From Tritrichomonas musculus (taxonomy: Eukaryota > Parabasalia > Tritrichomonadida > Tritrichomonadidae), in the NCBI GenBank assembly GCA_039105265.1, contig JAPFFF010000031.1, forward strand, positions 1,302,001 through 1,366,000: DNA of 64,000 bases. The letters are read 5' to 3'. Each line of letters opens with the position of its first letter. The first letter of the stretch is position 1. This document shows, in pieces, positions 25,369 through 35,958 of this stretch. A model generated the notes under the pieces. The model ran no database searches and was not told where the DNA came from. It saw only the letters and a list, made by a program, of their open reading frames with translations. Position numbers and translations under genes: made by a program.

Positions 25369-26850
25369 ATGTCATACAACTACAGCTCAGACAGCGATGT
25401 TAGTCTATTTGACTCGATCGAGCAATTGGGTCAACAAGCTCCACCATCAGATCCGCCATCAGCTCCACCCGCAGACGATTGGTTCAAGAACATGACCCCA
25501 GAACAACTCGAATCAATGAAGCAGTACATCATGAAGCAGCAAGAAGAAGCAGCTAGATTAAAGAAGCAGCAAGAAGAAGATGAAGCAAGAAGGAAGAAGA
25601 AGCAGCAACAAGAAGAAGAAGAAAGGAAGAAGCAGCAAGAAGAAGAAGAAGCAAGAAGAAGGAAGAAGCAGCAACAACAAGCAACAAGAAGGAAGAAGCA
25701 GCAACAAGAAGAAGAAGAAGCAAGAAGAAGGAAGAAGCAGCAACAAGAAGAAGAAGAAGAAAGGAAGAAGCAGCAACAAGAAGAAGAAGCAGCAACAAGA
25801 AGGAAGAAGCAGCAACAAGAAGAAGAAGAAGCATTAGCAAGATTGAAGCAAGAAGACGATGCAAGAAGGAAGAAGCAGCAGTACGTGCCATTTTCGAGTA
25901 AAGTATTTCCACCACCTCGATATCATCCACTCCTTCCTCCTACACCAAATACATTACCAAAAATACCACCACCACCTCCAAGACTTGGTCCTATATCCAG
26001 ACCATCTGGATTTACAGAACCGCAGAAGACAAGTACTAATCCGAAGGAAGAAACAAAAATCGAAGATGTTGTTGAAGAACCATCACCAGCTCGCAAAGAA
26101 CCATACAAGCCACCGAAAAGTGTTCATGAAATGAAATCCAATAGTGATTATAAGGAGGATAATGTTCGTCCATTCGACTTTCGAGAAGAAATGGAACGAT
26201 TAATAGAAGAAAATGAAAACTTGAAAGACCGATTAACGAAGTTGGAGGAGAAAATGACTGGTGTAGAATTTCACATTGAAGACATCAATCACAATGCTGA
26301 AGAACTCAGGAAAGACATTGATAATAGCGACGAATACGCACTCGAGCTGATGAAATTGGAACTTACTCCAAAAAAGGTGGCGAAGTACATTAACAAAATT
26401 CACGATCTGAAGAAGGACGTGGCGGATCTGAAAAATGCTCAACAAGCTGGTCCTCCAACAACTGATTCATTTGCAGAGAAGTATGTAAGAACTCAATTGA
26501 TGGACAACGAACTAGACCATCTTCGATACATGTTTGACACCATTCCCCAGACTTCTACAGCTGAACAAACATCATTGTTCAAGACATATGGATGGAAGTT
26601 GTCCAATTGCATTTATCATCTTCGACCATACTTATCACCAGAAGAGAAAGAGAAGTTGGACAATTCATGCGACTTCGTTAAAAAAGACAGGAGGCAATCA
26701 CCGAAACAAGTGATGAAGAACATCAAAACCTTCAATGAAGGTATGATAAAGAACCAATATCAACAAAAATCTGATATGAAGTCGAAAGGAAATGAATTCC
26801 AATATAATTTTCCACATCTAGATGATGATGATAATGGATATCCTCAATAA
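25369..26850 (+). CDS. Polinton long coiled-coil protein with Glu/Lys/Gln repeat (493 residues)
   Basis: The N-terminus is acidic (SSDSDVSLFDSIEQLG) followed by a Pro-rich PPSDPPSAPPADDW. Residues about 50-170 are an E/K/Q/R repeat with EEEARRRKKQQQ units, predicted as one long helix. A Pro-rich spacer follows. The C-terminal 200 residues contain a second, ordinary coiled coil (EENENLKDRLTKLEEKMTGV) and a helical end. It could be a structural or scaffold protein. The start is supported by the Inr at 25352. The repeat is a triplet-rich minisatellite (25550-25870) and likely length-variable. Confidence 0.65.
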   Translation: MSYNYSSDSDVSLFDSIEQLGQQAPPSDPPSAPPADDWFKNMTPEQLESMKQYIMKQQEEAARLKKQQEEDEARRKKKQQQEEEERKKQQEEEEARRRKKQQQQATRRKKQQQEEEEARRRKKQQQEEEEERKKQQQEEEAATRRKKQQQEEEEALARLKQEDDARRKKQQYVPFSSKVFPPPRYHPLLPPTPNTLPKIPPPPPRLGPISRPSGFTEPQKTSTNPKEETKIEDVVEEPSPARKEPYKPPKSVHEMKSNSDYKEDNVRPFDFREEMERLIEENENLKDRLTKLEEKMTGVEFHIEDINHNAEELRKDIDNSDEYALELMKLELTPKKVAKYINKIHDLKKDVADLKNAQQAGPPTTDSFAEKYVRTQLMDNELDHLRYMFDTIPQTSTAEQTSLFKTYGWKLSNCIYHLRPYLSPEEKEKLDNSCDFVKKDRRQSPKQVMKNIKTFNEGMIKNQYQQKSDMKSKGNEFQYNFPHLDDDDNGYPQ

Positions 26851-26895
26851 ACAATTAATTTTTTAACTTTTTCTTTTGTTTTTATTTTTATCGTT

Positions 26896-26901
26896 TCACT
26901 T
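26896..26901 (+). promoter_or_regulatory. Inr box before the PolB gene
   Basis: TCACTT, 17 bases before the ATG at 26918; early-type trichomonad initiator context. Confidence 0.5.
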
Positions 26902-26917
26902 TTATTTTGTGTTAAAC

Positions 26918-29900
26918 ATGAACAAGGACATTGAAGATGATTTTTTAGATGCTATTGGAGATGTCTATGCTGATACCAAATCACAGTTTCGTCGTGAATA
27001 TAATCGACGTGCTAAACAATATAAAAAGAACGACAAGTTTAAAGAAGAAATGAGGAAGCTCATGATTCCAGCAGGACAAGGTATTGGTTTTGCAACAGAC
27101 ATCAACCAAGATGAAGATAAGAGGTATGCGTTTACTGAAACACTTAGACAGATTTATAAAATGAAACATGCTGGAAGACCTATTGTAAAAGCAATAGCAC
27201 TTGATGGAACTCACAAGTACTTCACACTCAGTGATAAGCACAACATCGAAAGTACACTCGGACATATAACAGGAGAACTTGATTTAAGTGAAGACCAATC
27301 AGATACAAATCCATACATCTCAAACATGTTCATTCCTGTTCGATATGAGGTACAATTTATTGACATGAATAAAACAAATGATGGTGTTCATTTTCGAACC
27401 AAGATGCAAGATATGGATACTCATGAAATCTATGATGATGAAGTCGAAATTGATGAAGACTATCGAAATACACCAGAAGGAAGTTTTTTTCCATACATCA
27501 ATCGTTCTCCAATAGACCTATCAGCATATCAAATCTTTCATGAAGTAAGGAAAGAGAACTACAGAGATAATTGTTTTGTATATGCTTGTATACAATCAGG
27601 TGTGTTCACTGATGATGAAATAGATGACCTACGATTTTTTGTTCAAACAAGAACCATACCTAATAACAAGATAATTGATGTTGCTCAAAAGTTCAAGTGC
27701 AATTTTAGCATCATTAGAGTTGTTGAACAACCTGATAAATACAAGTATGAAACAAGAATCAACACCAGAAAGAAAAAATGGTCTGTTGATTTTAAAAGAG
27801 AAGTTAAACTGATATTGTTCAAAGACCATTATATGCTCAACAGGAAAATACCTTGTACATTATTCTACCTTCAACACTATGAAGAACTTGATAAAACATT
27901 TGCACATATGCCTTTTGAAAAAAGATGTAAGATACAAAGATTGCATGATAATGGAAAGACTGTCAAAGACTATAATCATGAAGGAATCAAACCAATAACC
28001 TTTTTCCAAAAGATGTTTGAACTACATCTATTCGAAGAAATAAAAGCATGTGAAATGGATATAATCAACACAACTGAATATGACCATGTGAAAGATTATG
28101 TAAGTCTCGAATATAATGCAGAACAATGTACAAGACTCATTGATAATAACAAGAAGAAACAAAATACATGGTCAAGGATTTATTATAGCGACTTCGAAAC
28201 AAACTCTACAGTCAGTCCACATATACCATATCTCAATTGTACTATCTTTCGAGATGGTGCCAACATACATAAAATATCTATTCAAGGTGAAGATTGTGGA
28301 CAGAAGCTCTTGAATTATTTATGGAGTGGTTCATTAACATATTTTCACAACCTCAAGTATGATGCATGCTTTTTCATTAACACACCTGGATGGGATACAC
28401 AGATAACAGAACGAAGTGGTACTGTACTTCAAATCATCATGACATTATTCGAAGAAGGTACAAGGAAAGTCAAAAAAAGATTAACATTCAGGAACTCATA
28501 CAGTATAATACCACAAGCATTAAGTAAATTTGCTACAATGTTCAACCTCAATGTTCACAAGGAAGTCATGGCATATAAGCTATATACACAAGAGAACATA
28601 CAAAGAAGAATTGTTGATGCTACTGAGTTCCAACAGCAATACATCGATGAAAACCAAGACAAGTTATCGAAAGAACAACTTGATGCAAACTGCAAGCAGA
28701 TTATCGAAAATGCAAAAATAGCAAATTGTTATAATGATGGCAAAATCGACATCATTAAATATGCCATCTTCTATTGTTTCAAGGATTGTATTGTTTTGAT
28801 GAAGGGAATGGAAAAATTTAATAGAGACCTCGGAGAAGTCTTTAAAGAAACAAAGACAGATATGTATGGTGTTCATGATTTTATATCTATCAGTGCTATT
28901 GGATATTGCTTTGCAAAAAAATATGGTTGTTTTGATGGATGTTATGAATTATCAGGTAAGTGTCAAGACTTCATTCAACGATGTGTTTCAGGTGGACGAA
29001 CAATGACAGCAGGTAATGAAAAGCAATACATCGAAGGAAGGATACAAGACTTTGATGCAGTTAGCTTATATCCATCTGCAATGTATGTCATGGATGGTAT
29101 ACCAAAAGGAAGACCTAAAGTAATACCACAAGGTACTACCCATGAACAACTTATGCAATATGATACATTCTTTATCGAAGTCAACATCAAGAAACTCGAA
29201 TGTAAATCAAAAGAGCCATATAAATTTGGACAAGTATTTACAAGGAATGAATCAGGTAGTAAAATATTCGGTAATTTCCTTGTTGACCATTATTATATCG
29301 ATAAAGTAGGTCTTATGGACTTGTTCGAATTTTATGATGTTGAATATGAGTTAATACGTGGCTATTACTTTGATGAAGGATTTAACAAGAAAATCAATGA
29401 GTTCATTGAGAAGCTCTTTAATCTCAGGGCAAGTTATAAAAAGCAAAAGAACCCTCTTGAACAAACAATAAAGCTCCTCCTCAACTCCATATATGGCAAG
29501 TCAATATTAAAAGCAACTAAGACTGAAACAAAGACAGTACCAAAAAGCCAACTATACAAGTATCTCTGGCGGAACTACAACTTTGTCAAGGAGGTTGTTG
29601 AAGATGTTAATATTGATAAGTGCTATGTCAAGAAGTTGAAACCAATTAATGACCATTTCAACCTACCTCAATTTGGTGCAAGCGTTCTCTCTTGGAGTAA
29701 GCACTTAATGAACAGGGTTATGGCTACAGCTGAGCAAGCAGGTATACCTATCTACTACCAAGACACAGATTCTTGTCACGTTATGGAAAATGACGTGCCA
29801 AAGATAGCTGACTTATTCCAGTTCAAGTATCATCAACCTCTTATTGGTAAAAATATGTGTCAGTTCCATAATGACTTCGATGAGTTCGAAGGTAGTCAAG

Positions 29901-30193
29901 GGGAAATACACTCAAGAAAACTCATTGCACTTGGTAAAAAGAGCTACCTCGATATCTTGGTTGATGAACAAGGAAATGAAGGATACCATATTAGACTTAA
30001 AGGAATTCCAAAACAAGTTATTCTCAACAAGTGCAAAAGGATGGGTATCTCAGTTGAAGAACTTTTTGAAAGGATGTACAAAGGAGAAAGCATGACATTT
30101 GATTTGTTGGATGGTTCGAATGCATTCAGGAAGTCAAAGACATTTCAACAAACCAACTTACCTAAATTTGCACGTACTCTTAGGTTTACGTAG
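26918..30193 (+). CDS. Polinton protein-primed-type DNA polymerase B
   Basis: The protein is 1091 residues from the Inr-supported ATG. A domain around residues 205-300 (YRDNCFVYACIQSG, later LFKDHYMLN) resembles an OTU-like cysteine protease. The 3'-5' exonuclease motifs are YSDFETN (about 423), FHNLKYDACF (about 477) and YCFKDCIVL (about 620). Polymerase motifs are A DFDAVSLYPSAMY (about 713), B LLLNSIYGKS (about 853) and C YYQDTDSCH (about 947). The region between exonuclease and palm holds the usual TPR-type insertions. It would replicate the element from a terminal protein primer. It converges on the minor capsid candidate with an 8-base overlap. Confidence 0.92.
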   Translation: MNKDIEDDFLDAIGDVYADTKSQFRREYNRRAKQYKKNDKFKEEMRKLMIPAGQGIGFATDINQDEDKRYAFTETLRQIYKMKHAGRPIVKAIALDGTHKYFTLSDKHNIESTLGHITGELDLSEDQSDTNPYISNMFIPVRYEVQFIDMNKTNDGVHFRTKMQDMDTHEIYDDEVEIDEDYRNTPEGSFFPYINRSPIDLSAYQIFHEVRKENYRDNCFVYACIQSGVFTDDEIDDLRFFVQTRTIPNNKIIDVAQKFKCNFSIIRVVEQPDKYKYETRINTRKKKWSVDFKREVKLILFKDHYMLNRKIPCTLFYLQHYEELDKTFAHMPFEKRCKIQRLHDNGKTVKDYNHEGIKPITFFQKMFELHLFEEIKACEMDIINTTEYDHVKDYVSLEYNAEQCTRLIDNNKKKQNTWSRIYYSDFETNSTVSPHIPYLNCTIFRDGANIHKISIQGEDCGQKLLNYLWSGSLTYFHNLKYDACFFINTPGWDTQITERSGTVLQIIMTLFEEGTRKVKKRLTFRNSYSIIPQALSKFATMFNLNVHKEVMAYKLYTQENIQRRIVDATEFQQQYIDENQDKLSKEQLDANCKQIIENAKIANCYNDGKIDIIKYAIFYCFKDCIVLMKGMEKFNRDLGEVFKETKTDMYGVHDFISISAIGYCFAKKYGCFDGCYELSGKCQDFIQRCVSGGRTMTAGNEKQYIEGRIQDFDAVSLYPSAMYVMDGIPKGRPKVIPQGTTHEQLMQYDTFFIEVNIKKLECKSKEPYKFGQVFTRNESGSKIFGNFLVDHYYIDKVGLMDLFEFYDVEYELIRGYYFDEGFNKKINEFIEKLFNLRASYKKQKNPLEQTIKLLLNSIYGKSILKATKTETKTVPKSQLYKYLWRNYNFVKEVVEDVNIDKCYVKKLKPINDHFNLPQFGASVLSWSKHLMNRVMATAEQAGIPIYYQDTDSCHVMENDVPKIADLFQFKYHQPLIGKNMCQFHNDFDEFEGSQGEIHSRKLIALGKKSYLDILVDEQGNEGYHIRLKGIPKQVILNKCKRMGISVEELFERMYKGESMTFDLLDGSNAFRKSKTFQQTNLPKFARTLRFT

Positions 30194-30896
30194 ATGGTTT
30201 AATTTTGATAGTTATGAACAAAGGACTTTTTAACAATATCGGCTGGTATTGGAAATCTACTAAACTTAATTCTAAAAATTTTAATGAATCTGTATATGTT
30301 TTTATTTTTAATGGTTTACTTTCAGTTTCGAAATCATATATAAGTGGTTTATTATCTAAGGTGAAGGTATTTATACTACCAATAACTGATGGTGTATATT
30401 GTTGTTCACCTATATTGGAGTATATGGCATTACCTTGTAATGATACTAAATACAACTTAGTATGATTTAATATTGGTATATCTTTTATTATATAGGTTGT
30501 ATTAGCAGGCAACTCTAAAGGCAATGGAGTATTATAAAGACCAGTTACTAATGCAGCTCGATGAGTTAAAGACGTAATGGTAGTCTTCATTGTGGTTTTT
30601 AATTGAAATGTTCTTGTTTCTTGTTTATACTCCCATTGAAACCAAGACATTAAATTTAATACCGATTGTAATTCTTTGATAGTATAGGAAAATTTAGGAG
30701 TTCGAAAATAGGCTTTAATAGGTATTGAATCACTTGACATTTCAATATAATCATCACCATTGGTTAACAGAATATTACTCAAGGTACTAATTGAAGATAC
30801 ATAATACTTGACATATTTACACTTCCAAGGTATATCCAAATTGATAGATACCTTATTATATTCATCAGCATTTGTACTTTGTACTGATACTAACAT
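30186..30896 (-). CDS. Polinton minor capsid (penton-type) candidate (236 residues)
   Basis: The start is ATG 30894-30896 (MLVSVQSTNADEYNKVSI). The protein is almost entirely beta-type, with a C-terminal strand pair LELSLVDFQYQPILLKSPLF followed by ITIKIKP. This resembles the end of single jelly-roll minor capsid proteins of Polintons (L.D..g.p......l.i.i.i.P). The assignment is by pattern and by the absence of another candidate. It is divergent with the fibre-like gene (ATGs 17 bases apart). Confidence 0.5.
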   Translation of the reverse strand: MLVSVQSTNADEYNKVSINLDIPWKCKYVKYYVSSISTLSNILLTNGDDYIEMSSDSIPIKAYFRTPKFSYTIKELQSVLNLMSWFQWEYKQETRTFQLKTTMKTTITSLTHRAALVTGLYNTPLPLELPANTTYIIKDIPILNHTKLYLVSLQGNAIYSNIGEQQYTPSVIGSINTFTLDNKPLIYDFETESKPLKIKTYTDSLKFLELSLVDFQYQPILLKSPLFITIKIKPST

Positions 30897-30913
30897 TTTA
30901 TTATATCCAAAAA

Positions 30914-33900
30914 ATGTCAATTAAACTTTATTCTTTGCAATCAAATGAAGCAGAGAAGCTCAAAGACAAGGATGTTGAGATAAGTGTTAATGATGAAGGT
31001 AATATTGATATTATAAGAAATGAGGACCCAGATGATTATCCTACGTTTAGTTGTTTATATAACAAGGCTGAAGTAGATGAAAGAGTAGTCAAAGGTTATA
31101 TCGAAAATGGAGGAAAGCTTGATGGTTTCGGCAATGTACCTATTACACACAAATTTGCCAATTATTTAAAATATGTATTTAAAGGACCTGAAAAGACACC
31201 TCTATTAGAAGGCTCACTACCTGAAAAAGCAGAGTCATATAAGGAGTTGATAAAAGATGAACTTTGCGTAAATACCTTAAATGAATTTATTGAAGAAGAA
31301 TCTAATACATGTGAGGCTATTCATGAGATGTATACCGAATTGATGTGTGCTGTTGATGGATATGAACAAATATCAACAGATGAACAACTAGGACAAACAA
31401 AGGTTATTCGATATCTTCAAGACCCTGTACCACTTCCAACACCAGAGCCTGACCCATTTTTAGCTGAGTTTGGTTATTCGAACCTGGGAGATTTATTGAT
31501 AAATGTCATAAAGAATGAAAGAACTAACATGACAACAAAGAGATTCTTATATGAGGCTTTTAATGAATCTAACTTTAAAAATTTCGTATCTAGGATATCT
31601 CAATACCATTGGAATCTAGATAAATTGTCAGTACAAAGAATAGGATATAGATACAAAGGGTGTACAGACTTGGTTGAGGCAGACCAAATTATTGAAGTAA
31701 GTAGCCCATGTGAATTCCTTGATATATATACAAGATACTACTTAGAAAATTACAAACACACTCCTCAAATACTTCAATATTTGCTGTTTTCGAGTGTATT
31801 AGGTTTAGGTATCTCAAAAGCCTTAAAATTATTTCGACTATCCAAAGCTCCAGATAATAAAATTACCATTACTCATATTGATGGTACTCAAATGTCAGTC
31901 ACCTTAAATGACCACTTAAATGACGTTCAACGAAATATCGAAGTACTCATGATTGTAATTAATGATTTGATAGGACAAGTATCGCAGATAAAATCCTGTG
32001 ATTGCAATCATGAAGAGGAGGAAGGAGGAGGTGGCATAGGTATCCCGCAAGATGAGATTGATGAATTGACGAACTACCTAAGAAATCAAAATCGACATCT
32101 TGAAGAACATTTAGGTGATATTGATGAGAATATAAATAGATTGAATCTTGGTGAACAAGTACAGTCATTTCAAGATGCTATGCTTGATGTTGTTATGTAT
32201 GAGGATGCAATACCTGATATAGCAAAACAAGCTATGGAACAACAAGACCAAGAACAACAAATACCAGTTTTTAGACCAATTGGCGACCGTTCGAACGGTC
32301 TATATAATCAAGATAGTAATTATGTTTGGGACATCATCTATGAGGAATGGCGAGAAAGAGATGATAACTTGGATAGACCTGCAGGATGGAGACGAAATAG
32401 GAATGCTCCTGTACCTCAAAATTACATGTGGGATGTTGTTCATGATGAATGGGTTATGTTAAATATTTATTATCCTTTCGAGGAAGGTTGGAGAGAAGGA
32501 GCTAGTGAAGCAATAGTAGATGTATTAATACCAATCTTTGAAAATGACCATAGAGGACATCTCAGGTATAGTGATAGATATGAAGAATGGGTGTTCTTTC
32601 CAGAAGAGAATTCATATCTACATATGCCAACAAATGAAATGTTATACCGTAATAGAGAATATCATGCAGAATTAGGTCAATATGTAGCTTGGAATATTGT
32701 AGATGAGGAATGGCAAGAACATGGATATGACTTCCAAGATGATGATTGGATTCATGATGAATTATTAGATGCTCCTGACAATTTAATATGGGATATGACA
32801 CATGAAGAATGGGTTATTTTATCACAACATTTGGAATGGATAGATAGATGGCGAACACAAAACACCCCAGCAGTAAATGCTCTTGTACGTGCAAGAAATA
32901 GTTTTGTTCAGGTTTTTGGAGAAATAGTTTGGAATGAAGATAAAAGGCAATGGGTTTGGGAACCAAAAGATGACCCATCTCCAATGGCGTTATCAATCGA
33001 AAATACGAAAGAAGCCAAAACAGATAACTCTTCCGCAGTAGCAATACCTGACTTTGTCAAAGGGTTTGATAAATTCGAGGATGTATTAAAATGTTATGGT
33101 GTTCAAATATCGAAAGATACTCCATCATTAGACCCAGTTAAACCAGTACTTGGTAAATATATTATAAAGGGTGATTTAGAAGTAAATGGGAAAATAATAT
33201 GTGATTCTATTCCAAGTGGAGGTACCTCACCTGTAGACTCTGATTTTACTATAGAAAATGGTATACCTGAATTTGTTATTACTAATAAGGATGTATACTC
33301 TTTATCTAATACTATCAATGATATCGAATACAACCTATTAGGCATCTTTGTACCCGATTTACAAAAACAAGCCTTTTTAAATTCGAATAAGCCTATCTTC
33401 AAGATAGTATTAAGAAAGAATGTAATATATGATGAAAGAGGTCGGTATATCAAAGAGTTCTATATAACATCCAGAAATGGTAAAATAGTTTGTCCAGTTA
33501 TTACCTACAATAAAGAGAATGATTATTGTACCATCAATGATAACTCATCAACAGATGATAGGTATTATATAGCATTCGACAAAAGTCTACCTTTTCACCC
33601 TTATACTTTATATCTAAATGGAGAACTAAGTATTATGAATGAATATGAACCGACGGCATTAAAAACAGATAAGGCAATAAAATGTTCTATCATTGAAGCT
33701 GAAAATGCATTAAAACTCCATAAAAGCGATGTTCACTACTTTTATAAACCATCTATCATCACAGAAGAAAAAATAGGAGAGGACGAATATTATAAGATGG
33801 TATATGAAGTACCTGATAACTATGAAATACCTGATAAATTAAACTTTGTCTTCAAGGAACATTGTTTTGGCAATACATGGAACCTACAATGGAATACTGA

Positions 33901-35794
33901 TAAAAGTCGTGAGAATAAGGGGTATTGGTCAGGAGATAATGCGAAAGGTCATCTTAATGGGAAAGTCATTAATAAATGGAATATTCGACCTACTAAGAAA
34001 GCCAATAGTTGTTATGGTTGTTGGATAACAGTCAAACAAACAGACATGCATGAAGCAATAATTACTAATGAAGGAAATGGTTTAATGCATTCACTATTAA
34101 AGAACTACAAAAATGAATTTAAACTAGAAATGAAAGATGGAACTATTAAAGATGGTAGTGAATGGAATATGACATGTGCATATGAGAACCACCTAACTGA
34201 TGGCTTATCAAACTCATTACATCCTGGTTATTATGGCACTGTTCTTCTATACATATCGATGGATAGTACTGAAGGAATTAGAACTGATTTGGTTGAAAAG
34301 ATATATTTAGATATATATGTAGGTGAGTCTTCTACAGCAACAAGGTTATCATTCAAACCTGATGGGTTCCATGCACAAAAGAATGGAGAGGTATTTGTTG
34401 ATGTTATACCTGTTCTTGATACTATTGAGACAATTAGCTATGATTGGGGCTTTTGCTTAGATGTTGGTGAAACCAGAGACATAAAATTATATTTGAGGAA
34501 GGATTATACAGACCCGATTGATGAGATTAATTGGGATTCATCAACTAATGCATTTAAGTACATAATAGACCAACAGTTTTATGAAATAACACCAAATCCT
34601 AATGCAGCTACTACCTTATATACAGACTACAATATTACTAGTTCAAAGATTATAACAGCTGATAATATTACTACCATGAGGAGTGATTTAAATGTATTAA
34701 CCAATAATTTTGATGTAGTTAGTTATGATGTTAAGGACATAACCTCGAAAGTAAATGTGTTAAATGCAGAAATGGGAGAGACTAAAAGGATTACTAAACA
34801 TTTACAAGAAGACATAGACCAGGTTAGAATAGTATCAAATGTAGCACTAGCATTTGGAGTTATAGGAACTGCAGGTAGTATAGCTAATGTTGGTCTTACA
34901 TTATTTCGAACAGGGTTCACATTTACAAAGGCTGGTGTGGATTCTGCTATTGAAGGTGTATCACAAGGTGAACAAGCTTTGTATCATCTAGGTGATGGAA
35001 GCAACCTACCTCCATTAAAAATAGGAAGGTCAACTACAACTGATTTAACACCTATTATTGATTGGTGTGATGCAGAAAAGGTAGTAGTTGAATATACTGA
35101 TGAAACTGAAGACATTTCAAAGACGATAACAACATATCGAGATGCTATTGATTTATGCAACCACTTCAGGGAATCATTAAAACCTGCATTTAGGCTATTA
35201 GCTGATAAAATAAATGAGGTTAATGAGGAAGTAGAAAATAATAACTATGTTGATAAGAATGATTTAGTAAGAGATGATACTATTGATATAGTAGGTAGTA
35301 TTGTTAATAAGGAAGTACACCTTGAAGCTGAAGATGTTATTACAGATGGTACTATTAAGGCAAGGCTAATGGTTATGAAGGTTAGTGAGTTTAATGACAT
35401 CGACTATGAGGAGTGTATAATAACTATTACTATTGCAGGTGGTACTATAAGTCAATATGAGGGCAGTGATTACTTCCCAACATGCACCTTAAATGGCAAG
35501 ACAATAGTTATAGCCAACCCACAGCAAGTAAGAGTTACTGGTATAGCCATTAAAGAAAATAGTGCTGTTAGGAGAATGTCATTTGAGGTTAAGGATATAG
35601 CATATACATGTGATATAGATGCACTTAACAACAAGGTAGACTCACTTGAAAAGATATCCCACGACAATAATGAATCAATAGCTACTATTATGAATGAATA
35701 CCCCACAGTTGATGAGGTTAATGACGTACTAAAGGAGTATGCATTAAAGAAAGATATACCAGAACCAGTTGATTTAAGTCAAATTATGCATTAA
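30914..35794 (+). CDS. Polinton giant fibre-like protein (about 1626 residues)
   Basis: The largest ORF of the element. Residues about 472-682 contain a repeated W-[DN]-x4-[ED]-[EQ]-W motif (WDIIYEEW, WDVVHDEW, WNIVDEEW, WDMTHEEW). Residue about 760 begins a beta-type part (GDLEVNGKIICD) of the kind seen in fibre and spike proteins. A hydrophobic segment lies at about 1305-1330 (VALAFGVIGTAGSIANVGLT). The end alternates short coiled coils and beta stretches (NNYVDKNDLVRDD, EYALKKDIPEPVDL). I infer an attachment fibre or tail-like surface protein. No enzymatic motif is visible. Confidence 0.6.
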   Translation: MSIKLYSLQSNEAEKLKDKDVEISVNDEGNIDIIRNEDPDDYPTFSCLYNKAEVDERVVKGYIENGGKLDGFGNVPITHKFANYLKYVFKGPEKTPLLEGSLPEKAESYKELIKDELCVNTLNEFIEEESNTCEAIHEMYTELMCAVDGYEQISTDEQLGQTKVIRYLQDPVPLPTPEPDPFLAEFGYSNLGDLLINVIKNERTNMTTKRFLYEAFNESNFKNFVSRISQYHWNLDKLSVQRIGYRYKGCTDLVEADQIIEVSSPCEFLDIYTRYYLENYKHTPQILQYLLFSSVLGLGISKALKLFRLSKAPDNKITITHIDGTQMSVTLNDHLNDVQRNIEVLMIVINDLIGQVSQIKSCDCNHEEEEGGGGIGIPQDEIDELTNYLRNQNRHLEEHLGDIDENINRLNLGEQVQSFQDAMLDVVMYEDAIPDIAKQAMEQQDQEQQIPVFRPIGDRSNGLYNQDSNYVWDIIYEEWRERDDNLDRPAGWRRNRNAPVPQNYMWDVVHDEWVMLNIYYPFEEGWREGASEAIVDVLIPIFENDHRGHLRYSDRYEEWVFFPEENSYLHMPTNEMLYRNREYHAELGQYVAWNIVDEEWQEHGYDFQDDDWIHDELLDAPDNLIWDMTHEEWVILSQHLEWIDRWRTQNTPAVNALVRARNSFVQVFGEIVWNEDKRQWVWEPKDDPSPMALSIENTKEAKTDNSSAVAIPDFVKGFDKFEDVLKCYGVQISKDTPSLDPVKPVLGKYIIKGDLEVNGKIICDSIPSGGTSPVDSDFTIENGIPEFVITNKDVYSLSNTINDIEYNLLGIFVPDLQKQAFLNSNKPIFKIVLRKNVIYDERGRYIKEFYITSRNGKIVCPVITYNKENDYCTINDNSSTDDRYYIAFDKSLPFHPYTLYLNGELSIMNEYEPTALKTDKAIKCSIIEAENALKLHKSDVHYFYKPSIITEEKIGEDEYYKMVYEVPDNYEIPDKLNFVFKEHCFGNTWNLQWNTDKSRENKGYWSGDNAKGHLNGKVINKWNIRPTKKANSCYGCWITVKQTDMHEAIITNEGNGLMHSLLKNYKNEFKLEMKDGTIKDGSEWNMTCAYENHLTDGLSNSLHPGYYGTVLLYISMDSTEGIRTDLVEKIYLDIYVGESSTATRLSFKPDGFHAQKNGEVFVDVIPVLDTIETISYDWGFCLDVGETRDIKLYLRKDYTDPIDEINWDSSTNAFKYIIDQQFYEITPNPNAATTLYTDYNITSSKIITADNITTMRSDLNVLTNNFDVVSYDVKDITSKVNVLNAEMGETKRITKHLQEDIDQVRIVSNVALAFGVIGTAGSIANVGLTLFRTGFTFTKAGVDSAIEGVSQGEQALYHLGDGSNLPPLKIGRSTTTDLTPIIDWCDAEKVVVEYTDETEDISKTITTYRDAIDLCNHFRESLKPAFRLLADKINEVNEEVENNNYVDKNDLVRDDTIDIVGSIVNKEVHLEAEDVITDGTIKARLMVMKVSEFNDIDYEECIITITIAGGTISQYEGSDYFPTCTLNGKTIVIANPQQVRVTGIAIKENSAVRRMSFEVKDIAYTCDIDALNNKVDSLEKISHDNNESIATIMNEYPTVDEVNDVLKEYALKKDIPEPVDLSQIMH

Positions 35795-35958
35795 AAAGTG
35801 AGCTTGAGGAAGTAAAAACAAAAATAGATAATACATCTAAAGCTCAACAAGATTTAGCTATTCTAGTAGGTGAACATGTTGCTAGTATCGTAACAATAAA
35901 TAGCAAAATATCAAATTTAGAGAGAGAGAATGCAACATTAAAGGATACTATAGCAGCA

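Noticed and set aside
25553-25930. Reverse-strand Leu-rich ORFs
   Set aside because: Shadow of the E/K/Q triplet repeat of the 25369 gene.
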